Source: Incurvaria masculella
Taxonomy: Eukaryota; Arthropoda; Insecta; Lepidoptera; Incurvariidae
NCBI GenBank assembly: GCA_946894095.1
Contig: OX335650.1
Location: forward strand, 20,310,001 to 20,374,000
Reading direction: 5' to 3'
DNA: 64,000 bases
Both the position numbers and the translations under genes were made by a program. Under the pieces are notes generated by a model that saw only the letters and a program-made list of their open reading frames with translations, ran no database searches and was not told the origin of the DNA. Position 1 is the stretch's first letter, and the number at the start of each line of letters is the position of its first letter. This document shows positions 46,514-58,200 of this stretch, in pieces.

Positions 46514-47735
46514 TAACAATTGTTGTTATATTAATCATCCATGTCCAATCATCACTGTAAACATACATAAACATCGATAGCTCAATGTCGATTCGATGTG
46601 TCACATCCCTTATTGAGTAGCTGAGGCATCACCATAGAATATAAAAATAATCGTGAATGACAGAAATTTCGAGAACAATGTATGAGATTGATGCAAACCA
46701 ATCCTTAAAATGTGGGAATTAGAGTAATTTTTTGTTTGACTTTTGAAGTGTTCGTCAAATTTTGCATACATTTTCGAATTTAAATCGAAATTAAATAAAA
46801 TTATTCTTCCCGATGGTATGATATGCCTCCTTTTGTTAAATTGTGTGTTCGGCTATCGTTTTTGGACTCCAAACTGGCACAATAGGGCATCGTTCTTGCT
46901 TCGCGAGTTTATCGTCCAGTAGTTGCGGTCGACAGCGCCGAAGTAGTGACGAATCACGACTGCTGAGCGCGAATCACGAAGTGCGCCGAGCTCCGCGTAC
47001 TAGTGGCTACGCTGTTTCCGCCTACTTACTCCTTCTACCCGTTCTTTTTGTTCTGTGACGCCATGTGTACGCGCCACTGCCAAGGTCACGCGTTTGCTCT
47101 CTCGCAGCTGACTGCGCGCCGCTGCCAATTGTATCCCGTCGATCCGAATGTAAATTTTCACATTTAATTTAAAAATCTACTACTATAGAACTTTTTATGA
47201 ATGCAGTGCGATTCCTATTACGAAATACTATGTTTTCATACTAGTATTAGGAATCGAAAATTGTAAAACAAAAGCTCAAACCAAGAAAAATCCTTCGTTT
47301 TTGGAATCAGTATGCGACCCAAAATAACCCCCCTTTCGGGAATGTCGCGAACTTGTTGAACACCGTGTATAATAACTATAACCTGCTAAGCTCGGGTCAA
47401 TATGGCTTTATTGTTATCGTTTGTGTATAGTATTATTGTGTATATTTGTTTTATGTATCGAGCTGATTTTTGTCCGCGATAGTATTTCGTCTATCGTGCT
47501 ACATACGTACTGTGTATTGAAAAGTAGGTACTATATGTGTAGACTGTTAAACTACCAAGTTTAATCAAAATCGGTTCATCTGTAACCGTGATTGATTTAA
47601 ATATTTCTTGCATACATACTTTCCCATTTATTATGTTACTGCCTGTGGTACCCGGTCCAGCTCGTGACAGAACAGAAAAGTTTTTTTAAATTAAAAGTAG
47701 CCTATGTCACATTCAATGTCAATAAATGACGTTAC
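46514..47735. other. GC-rich unique island, no gene proven
   Basis: 46840-47150 is rich in CpG and not repeated in the window. It contains a 71-codon plus ORF with a hydrophobic C-terminus (46843-47058). It could be a promoter or an untranslated first exon; I see no decisive splice or TATA signal. 47530-47700 carries AATCAAAATCGGTTCATCTG and GTACCCGGTCCAGCTCGTG, parts of another dispersed repeat. Confidence 0.4.
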
Positions 47736-47874
47736 AGAGCTGTATCTCATGAATCGAAATAGGTAGGCAGCTGAAATTTTCACAGAGTGTGCACAGACGG
47801 ACGGACGGGCGGAGAGTGGAGGCTTAGTAATAGGGTTCCGTTGGCACCCTTTGTTTACGGAACCCTAAAAACGG
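47736..47874. repeat. Element P, rearranged copy
   Basis: 47736-47795 (GAGCTGTATCTCATGAATCG to CACAGAGTGTG) reads in the plus direction of P. 47796-47874 (GACGGACGGACGGG to TTACGGAACCCTAAAAAC) reads in the minus direction. The two halves meet head to head with the GTCC tract at the junction. Confidence 0.75.
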
Positions 47875-47904
47875 AAACAAAATTATTGCCGCGTCAACCA
47901 TAGT

Positions 47905-48133
47905 TTCATCCAATGCGGTGATACCAACCCAGGCTTAACCCTGCCACTTAGCAGGGGAAGGGGACCTAGAGTTCTGCATGGGTTTCGAAGGATGGAACAG
48001 CTCGCATTCGTAAATGAATAAACTCATTCATCTCAGAAAGAGAGAGAAAGTTGTGCATGACCGGGGCGAAGATTTGAACCCAAATATCTCGCATCAAAGG
48101 CAAGTCCTCTAGCCTCTAGACCACGAGTTGTTA
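47905..48133 (-). mobile_element. SINE S1 5' half with tRNA-type head
   Basis: On the minus strand: CTCGTGGTCTAGAGGCTAGA (A-box region), TTGGGTTCAAATCTTCGCCC (B-box region), TCTCTCTCTTTCTGAGATGA, GTTCCATCC and GGGTTAAGCCTGGGTTGG. The 3' half is missing, which is unusual for LINE-driven insertion and implies a later deletion. Confidence 0.75.
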
Positions 48134-48140
48134 AATTGGC

Positions 48141-48473
48141 ATGCTTCAATTTTATTCTAGCTTTCGCTTTATGCTAACATCTTCATTTATTGTTGGAAAA
48201 CGATTATCTGGTGGAATCGAAGCGAGACCTCACGTGGCTAGATTACTGGTGCAATTAGATCGGCATTGCCCACCATACAGGGTCATGGAGGTCGATATAG
48301 TCGCAAGGAAAACCGGTCATGTCATTACTTCTGTGACCATTGCAATACCAGCAACACGAGCCGGCATAGGTAACGCAGCGCCACCTACATTGTTTGTAGG
48401 AATTATTCTTTGTATTATTACTGTCATCTCATACTGTGTATCCCAGATAGACTCTACAACTTTATCAAAATAA
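48141..48473 (+). CDS. Unrecognised 110-codon ORF
   Basis: The longest open frame not assigned to a transposon. It has a hydrophobic C-terminal segment (LFVGIILCIITVISYCVSQI). An RLSGGIEARPHVARLLVQL stretch vaguely recalls the activation site and N-terminus of trypsin-like proteases, but no catalytic motif follows. No codon bias or splice context supports expression. It is probably chance. Confidence 0.15.
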   Translation: MLQFYSSFRFMLTSSFIVGKRLSGGIEARPHVARLLVQLDRHCPPYRVMEVDIVARKTGHVITSVTIAIPATRAGIGNAAPPTLFVGIILCIITVISYCVSQIDSTTLSK

Positions 48474-48663
48474 TCAAAGCTTTAACTTAAATCGTCTTCG
48501 GATCTTTGTCCTTGTGAATTTTGGGAAAACCGTAATCATTTTTTGTTACGCTTTAAAATTCGTCGAGTTACTTGTTATCATGTTGGGCATATGGGGCGTT
48601 TAAGGTGAAACAGTTCTCCGATATTTCAAATGAAGGTCGTTATGCATAGTCTTAGAAAAAGTT

Positions 48664-48921
48664 AAGGGTCTCTTCTACCAAGTACTGATTGGCTCAATCC
48701 GTACATTAAAGGGCCTTTCTTACCACCCTGAAATTGATACCAGTACAATACAATCAGCACTTATGTAATGAAGGCCCTTTATTTTAGTCGACACAAAGGT
48801 CTTTTATTGCTAAAGTGCTGATTATCTTGTAATGGTATTGATTGCAAGATGTTAAGAAAGGCGAAATTAAGGTATAATATGTGGCGATTAAGGTAATCAG
48901 CAGTAGGTGAAAAAGGCCCTT
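48664..48921. mobile_element. MITE family G, palindromic copy
   Basis: AAGGGTCTCTTCTACCAAGT and the reverse complement of AAGGGCCTTTTTCACCTACT form the ends. Inner segments AATCAGCACTTATGTAATGA and AAGTGCTGATTATCTTG are also inverted. 258 bp, non-coding. Confidence 0.75.
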
Positions 48922-49705
48922 ACACCGAGTTGCCTCTGTTAAGTAAAAAGATTTTTTTGGAAATTATAACACCCTAAATAACACCACACACAAAATAACA
49001 ATCTATATATTTTCTAATTCTAATTATACTCTTAGCGTTTTGTGAAAAGGACTTTAAAAAACCTTTGATGGTTCGGAAGCCTTAAAAATGGTTCGGCAAT
49101 ATATTGTATTTTGGGGAACAAATGCTATGTTTTGTTCAACATGAAATCTTGATACTGATAAAAATGTATAATATTCAATATAATTGATTCGTAACCCATA
49201 ATCCCCTCAAGCTAGAAATATCAAAACGCTTATGGTAAACTAATCTTTTTTTGCTGCCACTTGTACAAACGTATGGCTTTATGTTCCCACAATTTTATGG
49301 CTGGTTACCATAATGCTAAATTACCAGTGAGACGAGCTAGTCAGTGGTGTGAAATGCATATAGATTTAGATGTGGTTTGAAATTACGTCTAGACTTATTA
49401 TTTAACTTATACAGCCGTCTTCAGAGTGGGCGGACAACTTTAATAGGCCGGTCTAAACCGGTTTTTGTATGGTTAGCCTGGTGCTAATCCCGTTTTGACA
49501 GGTTCTCTCTGAATACGACTATTAGGCTAAATAACATCACGCTAGATTACCAAAGTGGTGAGCAGTGTGATTAAATGGTTATAACTTGCGAACCACTCAC
49601 CCAATTTATATGAATATCGAACAACGTAAAGGATCTTAAGGCTTGCTCGAGTTTCGAAAGGGTGACCGTTTTCTGATGGTAAAACTTCAGGTCTTTTTTT
49701 ATACT
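48922..49705. other. AT-rich sequence, no gene
   Basis: No supported feature. A short GGCCGGTCTAAACCGG near-palindrome lies at about 49446. Confidence 0.5.
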
Positions 49706-49837
49706 TACTAGGTGTAGGTTTCATTCCGCATGGGTTGGTACATACCATGGAACTGAAGAAAAAATGTTCGAAGCGGCAATAAAAATTGTCCGTGTTTTCC
49801 ATCCATTTCATTGTAGCAGTGCCAGTGCTGGAAGGTC
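49706..49837 (+). mobile_element. SINE S1 internal fragment
   Basis: TACTAGGTGTAGGTTTCATT, GGGTTGGTACATACCATGG, GAAGCGGCAATAAAAATTG, GTCCGTGTTTTCCATCC and GGAAGGTCCTAGG, in body order. Confidence 0.75.
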
Positions 49838-50070
49838 CTAGGGGCATATGCTTTTAAAACAATAGAACCCACATTTTAACCATGCACGATTTAATATATG
49901 TACATTCAAACCACTTTTTATGTGGGGCTAACTTAACATTTTCGGAATGAATAAGAAATAAATGCTATGCATCGTTAAAAAATAATGTATTTTTTCTCAA
50001 AATATTTTCCTCTTGCGTAAATTCAATTTTTCAAAGAATTCATCGTTTTAAAAATATTTACTTATATCAA

Positions 50071-50110
50071 TAGGGTTCCGTTTTCACCCTTTGGGTACGG
50101 AACCCTAAAA
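50071..50110 (-). repeat. Element P terminal fragment
   Basis: Forty bases, AATAGGGTTCCGTTTTCACC followed by CTTTGGGTACGGAACCCTA: the start of P alone, inverted. Confidence 0.8.
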
Positions 50111-50224
50111 ACAAGGTTACAGTTGAATTGAAATGAACTGTTATTCTACACAAAAAGTTCTACTTTCAAATATTTGAATTACTTTGTATGTTAGTATCTC
50201 TAGCTAATGTTTTAAATATTTCTA

Positions 50225-50613
50225 ATGTATAGCTAGTGCCTTTCATGCGCGAGTTTATTGGTTCAAGTTCTCGCCCCTGTCAAGTACCACTTTCTTTCTC
50301 ATTCTGAGTTGGATAAGTGAATGTTGGACACAAGGTCCCCTTGCCCTACTAAGTGGTAGAGTTAAACTCGCCAGGGCTCGTACAACCGCATTGTATGAAA
50401 CTATGGTTGAATCTACTTTTTATTGTGCTACTTGTATGTAATAAATGCTAATTTTATTTGATTTGAAGCGGCAATGGAAAATTTACCCTTTTTTTCATTC
50501 AGTTCACTGTTGCCGTGCTCACAAAGGGAAGGTCCTGCCTTTTCGCCTAATTCCTTCGGGAATGTGGTGTATTCGCCTATGTAATATCATGACGGTAGTT
50601 GTATGTAGCCATT
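50225..50613 (+). mobile_element. SINE S1 with a 53-base insertion
   Basis: It has a head with TAGCTAGTGCC and GGTTCAAGTTCTCGCCC, and the body to TCATGACGGTAGTTG. About 53 extra bases (50411-50463) lie between GGTTGAA and GAAGCGGCAATGGAAAATT. Confidence 0.8.
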
Positions 50614-51477
50614 TATACAACTGCGGTTCGACAACAAAAAACAAACAAAACGAAAACATATAGTCCGCTCTATGTAAGTATTATAAAGAGGACTATATAT
50701 AGATGTTTCTTCTTTAATTACACCAAATTGGATCAATCGGTTTTGATTGAAGGTTGATATATACATTACTTTCTATCCAGGAAATAATTTAGCTCAACAT
50801 CAATCCAAAACGGCTGTGACCCGAGCGTAGCTAGTATTCATTCAGCTAGTATTATAGAAACTTTCCCTTTTCCACAGCTAACATCACGATGAACGACTCT
50901 GCTTTTACATGCATAAAAAATTCACCCTCAAAAGAAACGTTTAATGAAAACAATATTGGTAAGATACCAATGATTTCATATATAAGTCAATGTAAGATAC
51001 CAATATAATTGATTACTCTTATAAACTAAATTCGTAAACAAAATATGTTCAGTTTCCTGAACAGAATCACCCTCTTTCGGCGCTGACTCGTAGCTGTACA
51101 TCGTGAATATGAAATATTCCTATGTGCCTAGGTACAAGAAAAAACATTGAGATCATTTTAGGCGATTGGAAACTGGTAAGATTCGTTTCCACCTTTTTTA
51201 TATCACGGCCAGCGCCACCTGTCGTATTTTGTTGAAATTTCAACAAAGCGCCATCTGTGAGTCGTACCATTCATTCCAATGTTATGAATTATCAACGCGT
51301 TGTTGCTGACGCTTGTCTTTTCGATGAATAAAGTAAGAAAAAGGTTCAGATAATCATTCATAGATGGCGAACATCTTTTAATATATAATAATATTTTCTT
51401 TATTAGTTTACCGAATTATAACTTTTAGAGAATGGTTGCACGTGGCTTACAGCGTGCATGTTAAAATGTTAGTATAA
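50614..51477. other. No gene recognised
   Basis: 50725-50840 is part of a dispersed repeat (CGGTTTTGATTGAAGG, AAAACGGCTGTGACCC, GTAGCTAGTATT). 51200-51265 has paired GCGCCACCTGTCG and GCGCCATCTGTGA motifs around TTGTTGAAATTTCAACAAA, a small palindrome. Confidence 0.45.
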
Positions 51478-51760
51478 CACCTACTAACACAGCATTTCCG
51501 AAGGAATTGGGAATGAATACGGCCACATTGAACTAGATAAAAAGCTAGGTAAATTTGTCAAGGCCGATTCCGACCATCTTGGCATCCAATGCATTGGTAT
51601 CAACCCGAGCCGACTTGATCCCTACCACCTAATAGGGGAAGGGGACCTACGGTTTCACATGTTTTCCGAATCATGGAAACAACTCTCATTCATGAATAAA
51701 TGCACTAATCCAACACAGAAAAAGAAAGAAAGTGGTACATGAACAGGGTGGGAATTGATC
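51478..51760 (-). mobile_element. SINE S1, degenerate
   Basis: TTCCGAAGGAATTGGGAATG, CATCCAATGCATTGGTATCA, CCACCTAATAGGGGAAGGGG, AAGAAAGAAAGTGGTACATG, in minus-strand S1 order. Confidence 0.75.
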
Positions 51761-51785
51761 ACATCACCTCTGGCATAGGAAGCAA

Positions 51786-52120
51786 GGCTCGTATTTCGAG
51801 GCGCGGGGCCTCGCATGTCACGCAAGAGGTAATGGGTTCAATCCCCCTTAATGCACCACTTTCCTTCTCCTTATGGGTTGAATAAGTGTATTTCGTCAGC
51901 GATGGGAGCTGTTCCATGGTTCGGAATCCATGTGAAACTTTAGGCCTCCTTTTCCTACTAGGAGGAACGGATGCCAGCCGTTGTTGGATGAAACGCAATC
52001 AGTGAAAAGTTGGTCGGAGGGACAAGGAACATTTTTAATTGTTTTCTATCTAGTTCATAAGGGAAGATGTTGGCATGGCACCTAACTTATTTGGAAATTC
52101 GGTGGTTTTACGCATACTAT
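51786..52120 (+). mobile_element. SINE S1, degenerate
   Basis: A head with AATGGGTTCAATCCCCC (B-box type), then CACTTTCCTTCTCCTTATGG, TTCGGAATCCATGTGAAACT and GGCATGGCACCTAACTTAT. It lies 25 bases from a reversed S1 copy, tail-out, so the two heads face each other. Confidence 0.75.
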
Positions 52121-52239
52121 AAATTAGTTATGTTGCATGCCCAGTTTGTATCGTTGATGAACAATATGTGTTTTTCCCCAAAAATATTTTTCAGCCTCTA
52201 CTAAATGAACTTTAAAATATTTATAACCGAATGAATTAA

Positions 52240-52505
52240 AAACGGCCAAGTGCGTGTCGGATTCGCACGGGAAGGGCACGCAAGGGAACATAATTAGGCT
52301 CGGCCAAAAAATCTCATTTATAATCTAATTTTTTTCAATTTAATTTATATTATTTATAAATTTTACTTATTTCTTGTTATAGTGACAAAATAAATAGATT
52401 CTCTGTAAAAAAATCAGCAGCCTACCTATTACGGTTCATGAGATACAACCCTGTGATAGACGTACCGATGGACGGAAGGACGGACGGATGGACGGTCGGA
52501 CAGAC
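52240..52505 (-). mobile_element. Element P copy, old
   Basis: GGCCAAGTGCGTGTCGGATT, TATTACGGTTCATGAGATAC and a (GGAC)n tract. The GGGTTCCGTACCC end is lost. Confidence 0.75.
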
Positions 52506-53552
52506 GCTGTAAACAATGAATCAGATTAATAACAGGCTGTGATTATTTGATTTATCCACATTCTGTCTGATGTTTTTTTATTATTTTTTTTATTTTCGGA
52601 CAACATAACAGTATTTTACAATATTTTAAATCTTAATCCAACAACGGTTGCCACAAAGTATATACCAGTATGTTTTAATGCATACAGTATGATTATTACT
52701 TATGGTAAAATATGTATGTATATTCTTTATTTAGTAACAGAATAAAAAAGGTTAAAAATAAAAGTAGTATGTGTCTCTTAAATTTAGCTTGTATCAGCGA
52801 TCAAAGAAAATCCTCTATTTGCTTCATGTTTTCTTTTGCCTATGAAGCCTTTAAATACTGCTACATATAATGTATAATATACAATTTTCAATATTTAACT
52901 TTTATATGTGGACTATTAAACTTTTACATTGCAAGTCCTAAACATTCGGAAGAAAGGTTTACGTTCTTTCTACTAAGCGGATGAAGAAATAAGAGTTGCG
53001 AGTGGCTCGTTGATTGGGTAAGTTATTTTAGAGACGACTTTTTTCCAGGTGTATAAAACTAATAATAATATTGTTTTAATTAAATTATTAAAGGAATTCC
53101 TAATTGCTGATTTGAAGCCATGACCACTGGCATGCAAGACAAGTCGCCGCGTCCCTGATCTACGAGCTCCAACGTCGACACAACGTGTCGCCACTATTTC
53201 TAATAATTCCTCTACGTACTGCAGTAATGACTACGTTCTCCTGACCTTGAGCCGTCAAAGAACACGGTGCCCAACTCTAGTGACACCTGTAGGTGTTCCA
53301 GAAGTCCGTGCGCTTTCATTTTCACACCGCCCAGGATAACGGAACCCTCCCAGCGCTCCCTCGGCTTTCGATTTCGAGTTGCGCCCGCGCAGCCGTTACG
53401 TGACCTTACGCGGGCCGTCGCGGTGCGGCCGGAACAGAGACGTTACGTTACGCGGCGGATACGTCAGCCTTCGCCCGTTATCGGTATTTAGAAAATGAAA
53501 TTTATGCTCGCAACGAATTCGTCATTATGACATCCACTGAGCACATAACAAA
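52506..53552. other. GC-rich unique island, no gene proven
   Basis: 53200-53490 is strongly CpG-rich (GCGGGCCGTCGCGGTGCGGC) in an otherwise AT-rich setting. A 74-codon plus frame (53267-53491) has no motif. On the minus strand, 53100-53200 has ATGCCAGTGGTCATGGCTTC, recalling a worn tRNA-like head. A promoter or first exon is possible. Confidence 0.35.
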
Positions 53553-53900
53553 CAGTAGGAATATTTTGGATTCCGTTCTCAGGAATCTCTTAGTCGAGAA
53601 AAACCGCTTATTGTCCGGTGGAATTGAGCACGGTAATTCAAGGTTCTCACTATAGCAGCTATAAAAGCATTTTTTTCAACTCCAAGATCCCTGATTACTG
53701 AGCACGGAACTTCTGGGAGTTCCGGATTTTCTTTCACGAAATTCTGGGAATTCCGAGTTACACTCAATTTACGAGAGCAATTACATTTTACATTACTTTT
53801 ACATTCTGTTTATCGATCGCAGAGTCTTACGGAATGAGTAGCAGGAAATTAAAAATTTCCATGTGTATCCGAATACAACGCTCACGGAGAATTACATATG
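53553..53900. repeat. Repeat family H, copy 1
   Basis: GAGAAAAACCGCTTA, TATAAAAGCATTTTTTTCAAC, and the downstream block GGAATGAGTAGCAGGAAATT then AAAATTTCCATGTGTATCCG match 60405-60745. Its first half resembles element F, so H may be a longer relative. Confidence 0.6.
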
Positions 53901-54184
53901 CATTTCCTTGAGCGATCAGTATATTCACCAGAACAGTTCGGGAGTTATTTACTGCCTCAACAACGTTTGTGAACACTGTGTCAGCCATGATCATTCAAAA
54001 CACAAAAGTATTAAATTTTTCAACTTGTTCTTTTCAGTTCATTTGAAAATTTCAAGTTAAAATTAGCGTTAAAATAGCAGTCGGGTTTTTTAAATGTATG
54101 TAGGTATAATCTTAAACACTTTGTTAGTAGGAGGCATTCATTACGGGAAGAGGGACTGTAGGAAAATTCCAAATTATGGGTATA

Positions 54185-54257
54185 CAGCCGGTGGCGAAAT
54201 TGGTAGACGCAATACCCGCGAATGGTATGTTTTGCTGGTTCGGGTCCAGCCTTGTAG
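54185..54257 (+). tRNA. tRNA-Leu-like pseudogene or SINE head
   Basis: Foldable as a cloverleaf: D arm GCG/CGC at 54194-54210, anticodon stem ATACC/GGTAT (perfect, 7-base loop), 5-base variable region, and T stem GCTGG/CCAGC with loop TTCGGGT. The acceptor is poor, with 5 of 7 pairs counting wobbles. GTGGCGAAATTGGTAGACGC equals the D-arm sequence of bacterial and plastid tRNA-Leu as I remember it; animal nuclear tRNA-Leu differs there. The anticodon loop lacks U33, so it is not a working tRNA. TGGCGAAATTGG and GGTTCGGGTCC could serve as Pol III A and B boxes. Confidence 0.55.
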
Positions 54258-54271
54258 TATGTTCGTAAACT

Positions 54272-54360
54272 AGTTCTTTTTACTGGGCTCTTTCTTTAAT
54301 TAATGTGTCCTTGCTTCACGGTCGATTGTACATACATACATGTCACATTCCTTGAGTTTT
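54272..54360 (+). repeat. Repeat shared with 13757-13850
   Basis: TTTTTACTGGGCTCTTTCTT, ATTAATGTGTCCTTGCTTCA, GTCACATTCCTTG. It follows directly on the tRNA-like block, so together they may be one SINE. Confidence 0.65.
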
Positions 54361-54532
54361 TTATGATTGTTTTGTGACATGAATTACATGTATAACCGCG
54401 TCGTGTGCTCGCCAATAATGTTTTAGTTATTTAATTCCTATTTTTGCGGCGATTTAGCAGAGATAGCGACAAACGACTGTAGCGCCATCTACATTGACGC
54501 ACAATCCACCTTAATAACGCCATTTTTGTTTT

Positions 54533-54798
54533 ATGCATCCTGACATGAATGAATGATAGATGAATTATGAACTAACGCTGTGATAATAGCCCATTACACA
54601 ACATTCCCGAAGAAATTAGGTGCCACGCCAGGACCTTCCCTTTTTCAGCACGGCTTCATTGATTTGGATGGAAAACACGGAAAAAATTTCATTGCCGCTT
54701 CGACCATCTTTTCATCCAATGCGATGGTACCGAACCCGGGCGGGCTTTCAAACCCTAGCGCCTAGTAGGGTAAGGGAACCTAAAGTTTTACATTTGTA
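54533..54798 (-). mobile_element. SINE S1 3' part
   Basis: TGCATCCTGACATGAATGAA, GCCAGGACCTTCCCTTTTTC, TTGCCGCTTCGACCATCTTT, GCGCCTAGTAGGGTAAGGG. It is truncated before the head. Confidence 0.8.
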
Positions 54799-56334
54799 CA
54801 GCATATTACATCTATATTACATATGTGATGTTTGTACAGTTTGATATTTGTGTTATAAGATATTCTTTCCCATCATGCCTAAACAATTGTGTATACCATT
54901 TTATTTCATAAATAGCTGCTCTTCAGCCTTCTACAGTCCATATTTAGTCATAAATTACGTCAAACGCTAGGTTTGATATTTTTATTATTCTGAGTCAAAA
55001 CAAATTTACAGACCGCTAGACCAAGAACTTAGCATATGAAAAGGTAAATGACCAAATGAAATTCTGGTGTAATCGAGACTAAATGTGGAAATTTCCTCGA
55101 AAGTTTAATTATTCAACAGCTGCAGAATTCACTCAGAATAATGAAATGTTAATGACCGTGAGCCAAATGTCTTAGACGTTTCTGTGTTCTAATGGTTACG
55201 ACACATGTGATGTGACAGTCTCCCATTTATGTATGTGATGCGACATATGGCGTAGTCGGGACACCATATAGGTTCGCTACGACGCCCATGGGCTTTCAAA
55301 CTCTCACCGGGGCTGCGAAAGCCGTTTGACCATTTGCTCCTTTAACACCATATTTAATGGTTCAATTGAACATGGCTGTAATTTGAAGAAAATGCCACAG
55401 TTTAACAACCTTTTAAACAATAGATCTAGACTAGAGGACTATATGGTCTCAAAATTTTTATGATAAAAAATGCATGATATAGATCCGGAAGATTTTTTTC
55501 GTCGAAGCGAGGCGGTTTTCATTCCAGGGCATGCACATGACAATTCCGTGTTCCACGGGAATGTTTCAGAGGATTCTTTCATGAGACTCGGAGAGCTCAG
55601 CAGAGTCGGTTGTTTTATATAATTTGATATTTTGATAATCCCAATAAAGTTCTGGTTCTCCATTTATTCTTTCAAATTAACTGAGCTACGCTACCCATGA
55701 GCACGGAACGACGTGACATTTGGTGGAGGAGCCGAGTCATCAGGAATAACGTTATTGCTCAAACCTGCATATTACCCTGGAGGAGAGTAAGTCGCCATGT
55801 TCGAGCACGGTGACGCTTCGCCACACCTCGGCCTCGCACGTACGCTCAAATGAGGACTACTCCCGGGAGTAGTGCTGGAGCGCTTCTAATCACCCGATTC
55901 CGTTTGATGTGGTAGAGCGCTCCCTTCAGTCGAACTGCAGGAACAAGATGCCCAGTCCGATAGGCTCACAGGGGCTTCCAATGACCGGTACTGCTCTTTG
56001 GCTGATGAGAAGAGGATTGGCCAAAATAGGAAACCTGTAGGGTTGCAATGACATTAACTTGTTGTAGCAGGCCCTCACGACTACCGGGAACCAGTTAAAA
56101 AAGTAGATCCTGGCTCTGCGCATAGTTCTTTTGGGAATGTACAATTTTTATCACTTGGCCATTAATTTTATCGGGAACAAAACTCAAAAACAACTCAGAA
56201 AAAGAAAAATAGTTGTTCACAAACGAGGCGGGAATCGACTCCACGAGCATGAGAAACAGGGCCTCGAGCTGCGAGCTGAGGTTAACCAACACCGGGAGCG
56301 GTTGAGCCATGGATGAGAGTCCGTCTAATCGTTG
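54799..56334. other. No gene recognised
   Basis: 55780-56100 is GC-richer with small overlapping ORFs and no motif. 56180-56300 (AGAAAAAGAAAAATAGTTGT, GGCGGGAATCGACTCC) could be a worn, reversed S1 head. Confidence 0.4.
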
Positions 56335-56575
56335 ACTTACTATGTGGTAGAAGTGATCCCGGGGTTGGCACCGTCGCATTCAATATATATTTATTTTTAT
56401 TTGTACTAGTATTAATTTATTATAAGATTAAAATTACAATTACCTGTGCTTTCAACCAGGTTCAATGTAACCGTGTAGAAATATTCTGGCATGGCACATA
56501 ATTCCTTCTGAAATGCAGTGTGTTAGGAAAATATCATGACAGTTGCTGTGGTATCAGCCATCCATGTCCATTTGA
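56335..56575 (+). mobile_element. SINE S1, interrupted fragment
   Basis: ACTATGTGGTAGAAGTGATC, GGCACCGTCGCATTCAATA, then an AT-rich insertion of about 60 bases, then CTTTCAACCAGGTTCAATGT, GGCATGGCACATAATTCC, GGTATCAGCCATCCATG. Confidence 0.7.
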
Positions 56576-56868
56576 TCATATTAAGTTAAAATTATCACTA
56601 AAACATTCTAGATGCCCAATGAAATAATGAATAAACAATGGAGACAATTTACCTTTCCTAGTCAATTTGAGCTTATCCAACCGTGTTTGTTTTAAATAAC
56701 TATATTTTCATCGACATTCAAGATCCAGAGGCAATTTTTTGAAATCGGAAATCTCCATGAGGCTATGTAAATCAGTGACTATATAAACTCTACCATTTCT
56801 TTTATTCAACTATTATAAAACGCTTTCCTCTTACTTAATATTTCTCAATTCATATTATAAATTTAAAT

Positions 56869-57195
56869 TTAAAAACCGGCCAAGTGCGAGTCGGACTCGC
56901 ACACGAAGGGTTCCGTACCATCGTAAAAAAATGTATACAAAAAAATTACGTTTTTTGTATGGGGACCCCCTTTAATTTTAATTATTTCTTAATCTTACCT
57001 ATTTGTTGTTATAGCGGCAAAATAAATACACACTCTGTGAAAATTTCACTATACGATAATTTACTGAGATACAGCCCTGTGACAGACGGACAGACGGACG
57101 GAAGGACGGATGGACGGACGGACGGACGGACGGACAGCGCAGGCTTAGTAATAGGTTTCCGTTTTCACCCTTTGGGTACGGAACCCTAAAAACAT
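56869..57195 (-). mobile_element. Element P, full copy
   Basis: AAAAACCGGCCAAGTGCGAG at the left; TTGTTGTTATAGCGGCAAAA, TGAGATACAGCCCTGTGACA and a (GGAC)n tract in the middle; TTTGGGTACGGAACCCTAAA at the right. Confidence 0.85.
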
Positions 57196-58200
57196 GTTTC
57201 AATTAAAACAAATTCGTCATTTTCTTGGAAACACATAGGTATAATGTATGGAAAGTTATGGACTCAGTTGGGTATATAATTTGTGAATTCTCTTTTTAGA
57301 ATGGCTAGTTAACATTGTGAATCGAAAAGTTAGGAATCCCCGATGCCAATTTTATTAAATCAATACAACCCTCTTTCAAATAAAGCAACCATCATTCAAC
57401 TTTCAATTCCATCTCCAAAACGTAACCTCACCCTAGGATAAACTGCTCAATACTAAATTATTATTAAAATTACTTTTGTTATTATATCACAGTGGACTGT
57501 ATAAAATGGGTAGTTAGTATTTTTTCTAGGTTATGTTAGGTCATATTCGTGCTTGATTTTCAAATGTATTAGTTCCATCAAATTGCGCTTTGCTGATTCC
57601 TGGGATCTAGTGAAGCAAAATAAAATGTTACCATTAATAAAATCTGATAAAACAAATTCAATGTTAGGATTCCGTATTCATTAAGGAATCTTACTGAATA
57701 TTTTCTCTTTCACTTTATTTCATTTTCTGGAAACCCACACCGGAAATCCTGAAATCCTGGAAAACCACATCTGATAATCATTTCAAATTAAAGGTTAATT
57801 GTAAAGGTTAAATCTCCGTATTCTTTTTAGTTTGGAATTATAATTATTTCTGTCCCTATTATACACCGATGAAATTTGTGTTCAAAGTCAATTGAAGGCA
57901 AAGGCAACCTACAGTTTATTAAAGCGTTAAGCGTTATTAAAAAAAAGTTTTCATGAAATATTTTAGCTGTAATATAATGTTATTTCTATCTACAGAATTA
58001 ATATCATAAATCAATGAGAGAAATAGCTAATCTGGTTTTCTGTGTCGTCTATGTGAATCGGATGACGCGAGCCGGGCCCCTGGCAATGGGGTGCAGGGAG
58101 CACAGAGGAGCCGAATGATATTCATTCTGTAGGGAAGATATAATAACAACAATTGTTGTTTTTTTTGTTTGTTGTAGAGACAGCACCGTAGCCAGTTGTT
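57196..58200. other. AT-rich sequence, no gene
   Basis: No repeat or open frame can be supported. A GC-richer spot lies at 58060-58110. Confidence 0.5.

Noticed and set aside
54580..54844. ORFs beginning MI(I/L)A(H/Q)YT(T/S)FPK (also at 15129-15311 and 58251-58433)
   Set aside because: The same peptide recurs because it is a translation of SINE S1, a non-coding element.
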